DNA of 8,839 bases, from assembly GCA_005884745.1 (NCBI GenBank), contig VAZU01000074.1, positions 9,152 through 17,990 of the forward strand, in the 5' to 3' direction. Origin of the DNA: Alphaproteobacteria bacterium (GTDB taxonomy: Bacteria; Pseudomonadota; Alphaproteobacteria; Rhizobiales; Xanthobacteraceae). This document shows, piece by piece, positions 7,339 through 8,839 of the stretch. Numbering within the stretch: the first letter of the stretch is position 1; each line of letters begins with the position of its first letter. The position numbers were made by a program, and so were the translations under genes. Under the pieces are notes generated by a model. The model did not search any database, was not told where the DNA came from, and was given only the letters and a program-made list of their open reading frames with translations.

Positions 7339-8036
7339 TCACGCCGCGTCGCGCCGGGGCCGGCCCGCTTCGCTTTCGGCCAGCCGTTTGTCCTGCGCCA
7401 TCGGGTCGTGCTCCATGATCTCGCCCTTGAAGATCCACACCTTGACGCCGCAGGTGCCGTAGGTCGTGAACGCGGTGGCGATGCCGTAATCGACATCGGC
7501 GCGGAGCGTGTGCAGCGGCACCCGGCCCTCGCGGTACCATTCCATCCGCGCGATCTCGGCGCCGCCGAGTCGGCCCGAGCAGTTGATGCGGATGCCCTCG
7601 GCGCCCAGGCGCATGGCCGACTGCACCGCGCGTTTCATCGCCCGGCGGAACGCGACCCTGCGTTCCAGCTGCTGCGCGATCGATTCCGCCACCAGCTGCG
7701 CGTCGAGCTCGGCTTGCGGATCTCGACGATATTGATGACCACGTCGGAATCGGTGAGCTCCGCCACGCGCCGGCGCAGCTTTTCGATGTCGGCACCCTTC
7801 TTACCGATCACCACGCCCGGACGCGCCGAATGGATCGTCACCCGGGCCTTCTTGTGCGGACGCTCGATCACGATCTTCGACACCGCGGCCTGCTTGAGCT
7901 GCTTCATCAGCTCGGCGCGGATCTTCATGTCCTCGTGCAGCAGCACGCTGTAGCCGCCCTTGCCGGCGTACCAGCGCGAATCCCACGTTCGGTTGATGCC
8001 GAGACGCAGCCCGATCGGATTTACCTTCTGGCCCAT
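7339..8036 (-). CDS. rpsC: 30S ribosomal protein S3, interrupted by a one-base frameshift
   Basis: S3 forms part of the mRNA entry site and its helicase activity. The N-terminus MGQKVNPIGLRLGINRTWDS and the KH domain with its GKKG loop (residues 78-81) are normal up to P109 in VEIRKP. From there the frame is lost: 24 unrelated residues follow to a TGA at 7637-7635. In the other frame S3 resumes exactly with ELDAQLVAESIAQQLERRVA and runs through SAMRLGAEGIRINCSGRLGG to a TGA at 7341-7339. Adding one base restores a 232-residue protein of normal size. The break lies at the border between the KH domain and the C-terminal domain. The ATG at 8036 has GGAGAAG upstream, 13 bases after rplV. An error in the sequence is the simplest explanation; a real mutation would leave only the KH half. 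Confidence 0.93.
7705..7712 (-). other. rpsC: Frameshift site in rpsC (one base missing)
   Basis: The mRNA strand reads AAG CCG AGC TCG at codons 108-111. The family needs AAG CCG GAG CTC (K-P-E-L), so one G is missing in what should be CCGGAGCTC. Equivalent plus-strand sequence is GAGCTCGG (7705-7712), where GAGCTCCGG is expected. No X-XXY-YYZ slippery heptamer is present, so programmed -1 frameshifting is not suggested. Confidence 0.88.
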
Positions 8037-8049
8037 TGGTCTTCTCCAG

Positions 8050-8436
8050 CTATGCCTCGGCCTTGGCTTCGACTTCGCGGACCACGATGGTCAGGTTCGC
8101 GAACGGTTTGAAAATTCTGCCCATCCGGCCGCGGCCGCGCGGCGTGAAGCGCTTCAACACCAGGGCCTTGCCGACATGCGCCTCGGCGACGACGAGATCG
8201 TCGACGTCGAGATCGTGGTTGTTCTCCGCATTGGCGATGGCCGATTCCAGACATTTGCGCACGTCCCGCGCGATGCGCTTGCGCGAGAACTCGAGATCGG
8301 CGAGCGCCGCAGCCACCTTCTTGCCGCGGATCAGCGTCGCAACCAGATTAAGCTTCTGCGGCGAGATCCGCAGCATCCGGGCCACCGCCTTGGCCTCGCT
8401 CTCGCCGAGGCTGCGTCCGCGCGCGCGCTTGCTCAT
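8050..8436 (-). CDS. rplV: 50S ribosomal protein L22
   Basis: Large-subunit protein whose extended beta hairpin lines the polypeptide exit tunnel. The 128-residue product has ISPQKLNLVATLIRGKKV (residues 24-41), SRKRIARDVRKCLESAIANA then ENNH, and the tip region KRFTPRGRGRMGRIFKP (95-111) followed by NLTIVVREV. No insertion or deletion is seen in the hairpin, where macrolide-resistance changes occur in other bacteria. The N-terminus (MSKRARGRSLGESEAKAVAR) and acidic/alanine tail are typical of alphaproteobacteria. GAGGG lies upstream of the ATG at 8436. Confidence 0.97.
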   Translation of the reverse strand: MSKRARGRSLGESEAKAVARMLRISPQKLNLVATLIRGKKVAAALADLEFSRKRIARDVRKCLESAIANAENNHDLDVDDLVVAEAHVGKALVLKRFTPRGRGRMGRIFKPFANLTIVVREVEAKAEA

Positions 8437-8452
8437 GGCTAAATCCCTCGCC

Positions 8453-8731
8453 TCAGACGCGCTTTGCCTTGCGGTCGGCCGAGTGGCCGTAAAACGTCCG
8501 CGTCGGCGCGAACTCGCCGAACTTGTGGCCGACCATCTCTTCGGTGACCAGCACCGGAATGTGTTTCTGTCCGTTGTAGACCCCGAACGTCAGGCCGACG
8601 AATTGCGGCAGTATGGTCGAACGCCGGCTCCACATCTTGATGATCTCGTGACGGCCGGACGAGCGCGCCGCCTCCGCCTTCTTGAGCAGGTACCCGTCCA
8701 CGAAGGGACCTTTCCAAACCGAACGCGCCAT
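8453..8731 (-). CDS. rpsS: 30S ribosomal protein S19
   Basis: Small-subunit head protein that works with S13 near the A-site tRNA. The 92-residue product begins MARSVWKGPFVDGYLLKKAE, includes SRRSTILPQFVGLTFGVYNG, and ends with the S19 signature HKFGEFAPTRTFYGHSADRK. Length is normal. The ATG at 8731 has AGGA in the 10-base gap after rplB. Confidence 0.97.
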   Translation of the reverse strand: MARSVWKGPFVDGYLLKKAEAARSSGRHEIIKMWSRRSTILPQFVGLTFGVYNGQKHIPVLVTEEMVGHKFGEFAPTRTFYGHSADRKAKRV

Positions 8732-8741
8732 GGCTCGTCCT

Positions 8742-8839
8742 CTATTTCTTCTTCTTCCGCGCGTGGCGGCTCGAAATGATGAACTTGGTGGTCGACTTGT
8801 TCCGCCGGGTCTTCTTGCCCTTGGTCGGAAAACCCCACG
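8742..8839 (-). CDS. rplB: 50S ribosomal protein L2, C-terminal fragment
   Basis: Only the last 31 residues are in the window: WGFPTKGKKTRRNKSTTKFI followed by ISSRHARKKKK and a TAG stop at 8744-8742. This is the conserved C-terminus of L2, the large-subunit protein needed for subunit association and peptidyl-transferase activity. The rest lies beyond the right edge. Its position just before rpsS is the standard S10-operon order. A longer open frame here in another reading frame is a shadow. Confidence 0.95.
   Translation of the reverse strand, partial: WGFPTKGKKTRRNKSTTKFIISSRHARKKKK

Noticed and set aside
7705..7712. Programmed -1 ribosomal frameshift in rpsC
   Set aside because: A -1 shift would restore S3, but there is no slippery heptamer, and I know of no such mechanism for S3. 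A missing base is simpler.
6871..7953. A 360-codon plus-strand frame opposite rplP and rpsC
   Set aside because: No family resemblance and biased composition; it is an antisense shadow of real ribosomal genes.

Overview
This window is a ribosomal-protein operon, read entirely on the minus strand (from the high to the low coordinates). It covers the end of the S10 operon, the whole spc operon and the first codons of the alpha operon. In transcription order the genes are rplB (3' end only), rpsS, rplV, rpsC, rplP, rpmC, rpsQ, rplN, rplX, rplE, rpsN, rpsH, rplF, rplR, rpsE, rpmD, rplO, secY, adk and rpsM (5' end only). The products are ribosomal proteins, plus the SecY protein-export channel and adenylate kinase.

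The organism is most likely an alphaproteobacterium, probably in or near the Rhizobiales (Hyphomicrobiales). The reasons are the high G+C content by eye, the order secY-adk-rpsM with no rpmJ between secY and rpsM, a 101-residue S14 without zinc cysteines, a short-LID adenylate kinase, and ribosomal protein sequences that look alphaproteobacterial. This assignment rests on remembered family sequences, not on a search.

Layout: positions 8839-6964 hold the S10-operon part (L2, S19, L22, S3, L16), and L29 and S17 follow down to 6488. Positions 6450-827 hold the spc part (L14, L24, L5, S14, S8, L6, L18, S5, L30, L15, SecY), and adk (830-228) is coupled to secY by a 4-base overlap. Most gaps are 10-55 bases and carry Shine-Dalgarno sequences. 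Four junctions overlap: rplN/rplX, rplX/rplE, rpmD/rplO and secY/adk. The only sizeable non-coding stretch is 74-227, between adk and rpsM. It holds a possible promoter and a GC-rich hairpin.

Two neighbouring genes are abnormal. rpsC lacks one base at codon 109/110, which splits S3 exactly between its KH domain and its C-terminal domain. rplP carries a clean in-frame loss of 23 codons, which removes a conserved strand/helix segment of L16 while both flanks stay intact. Both proteins are normally essential, so the lesions are either sequence or assembly errors, damaged copies, or something biologically odd. They are the main points to check. Apart from these I see no undescribed system: no mobile element, CRISPR array, tRNA, rRNA or foreign gene.
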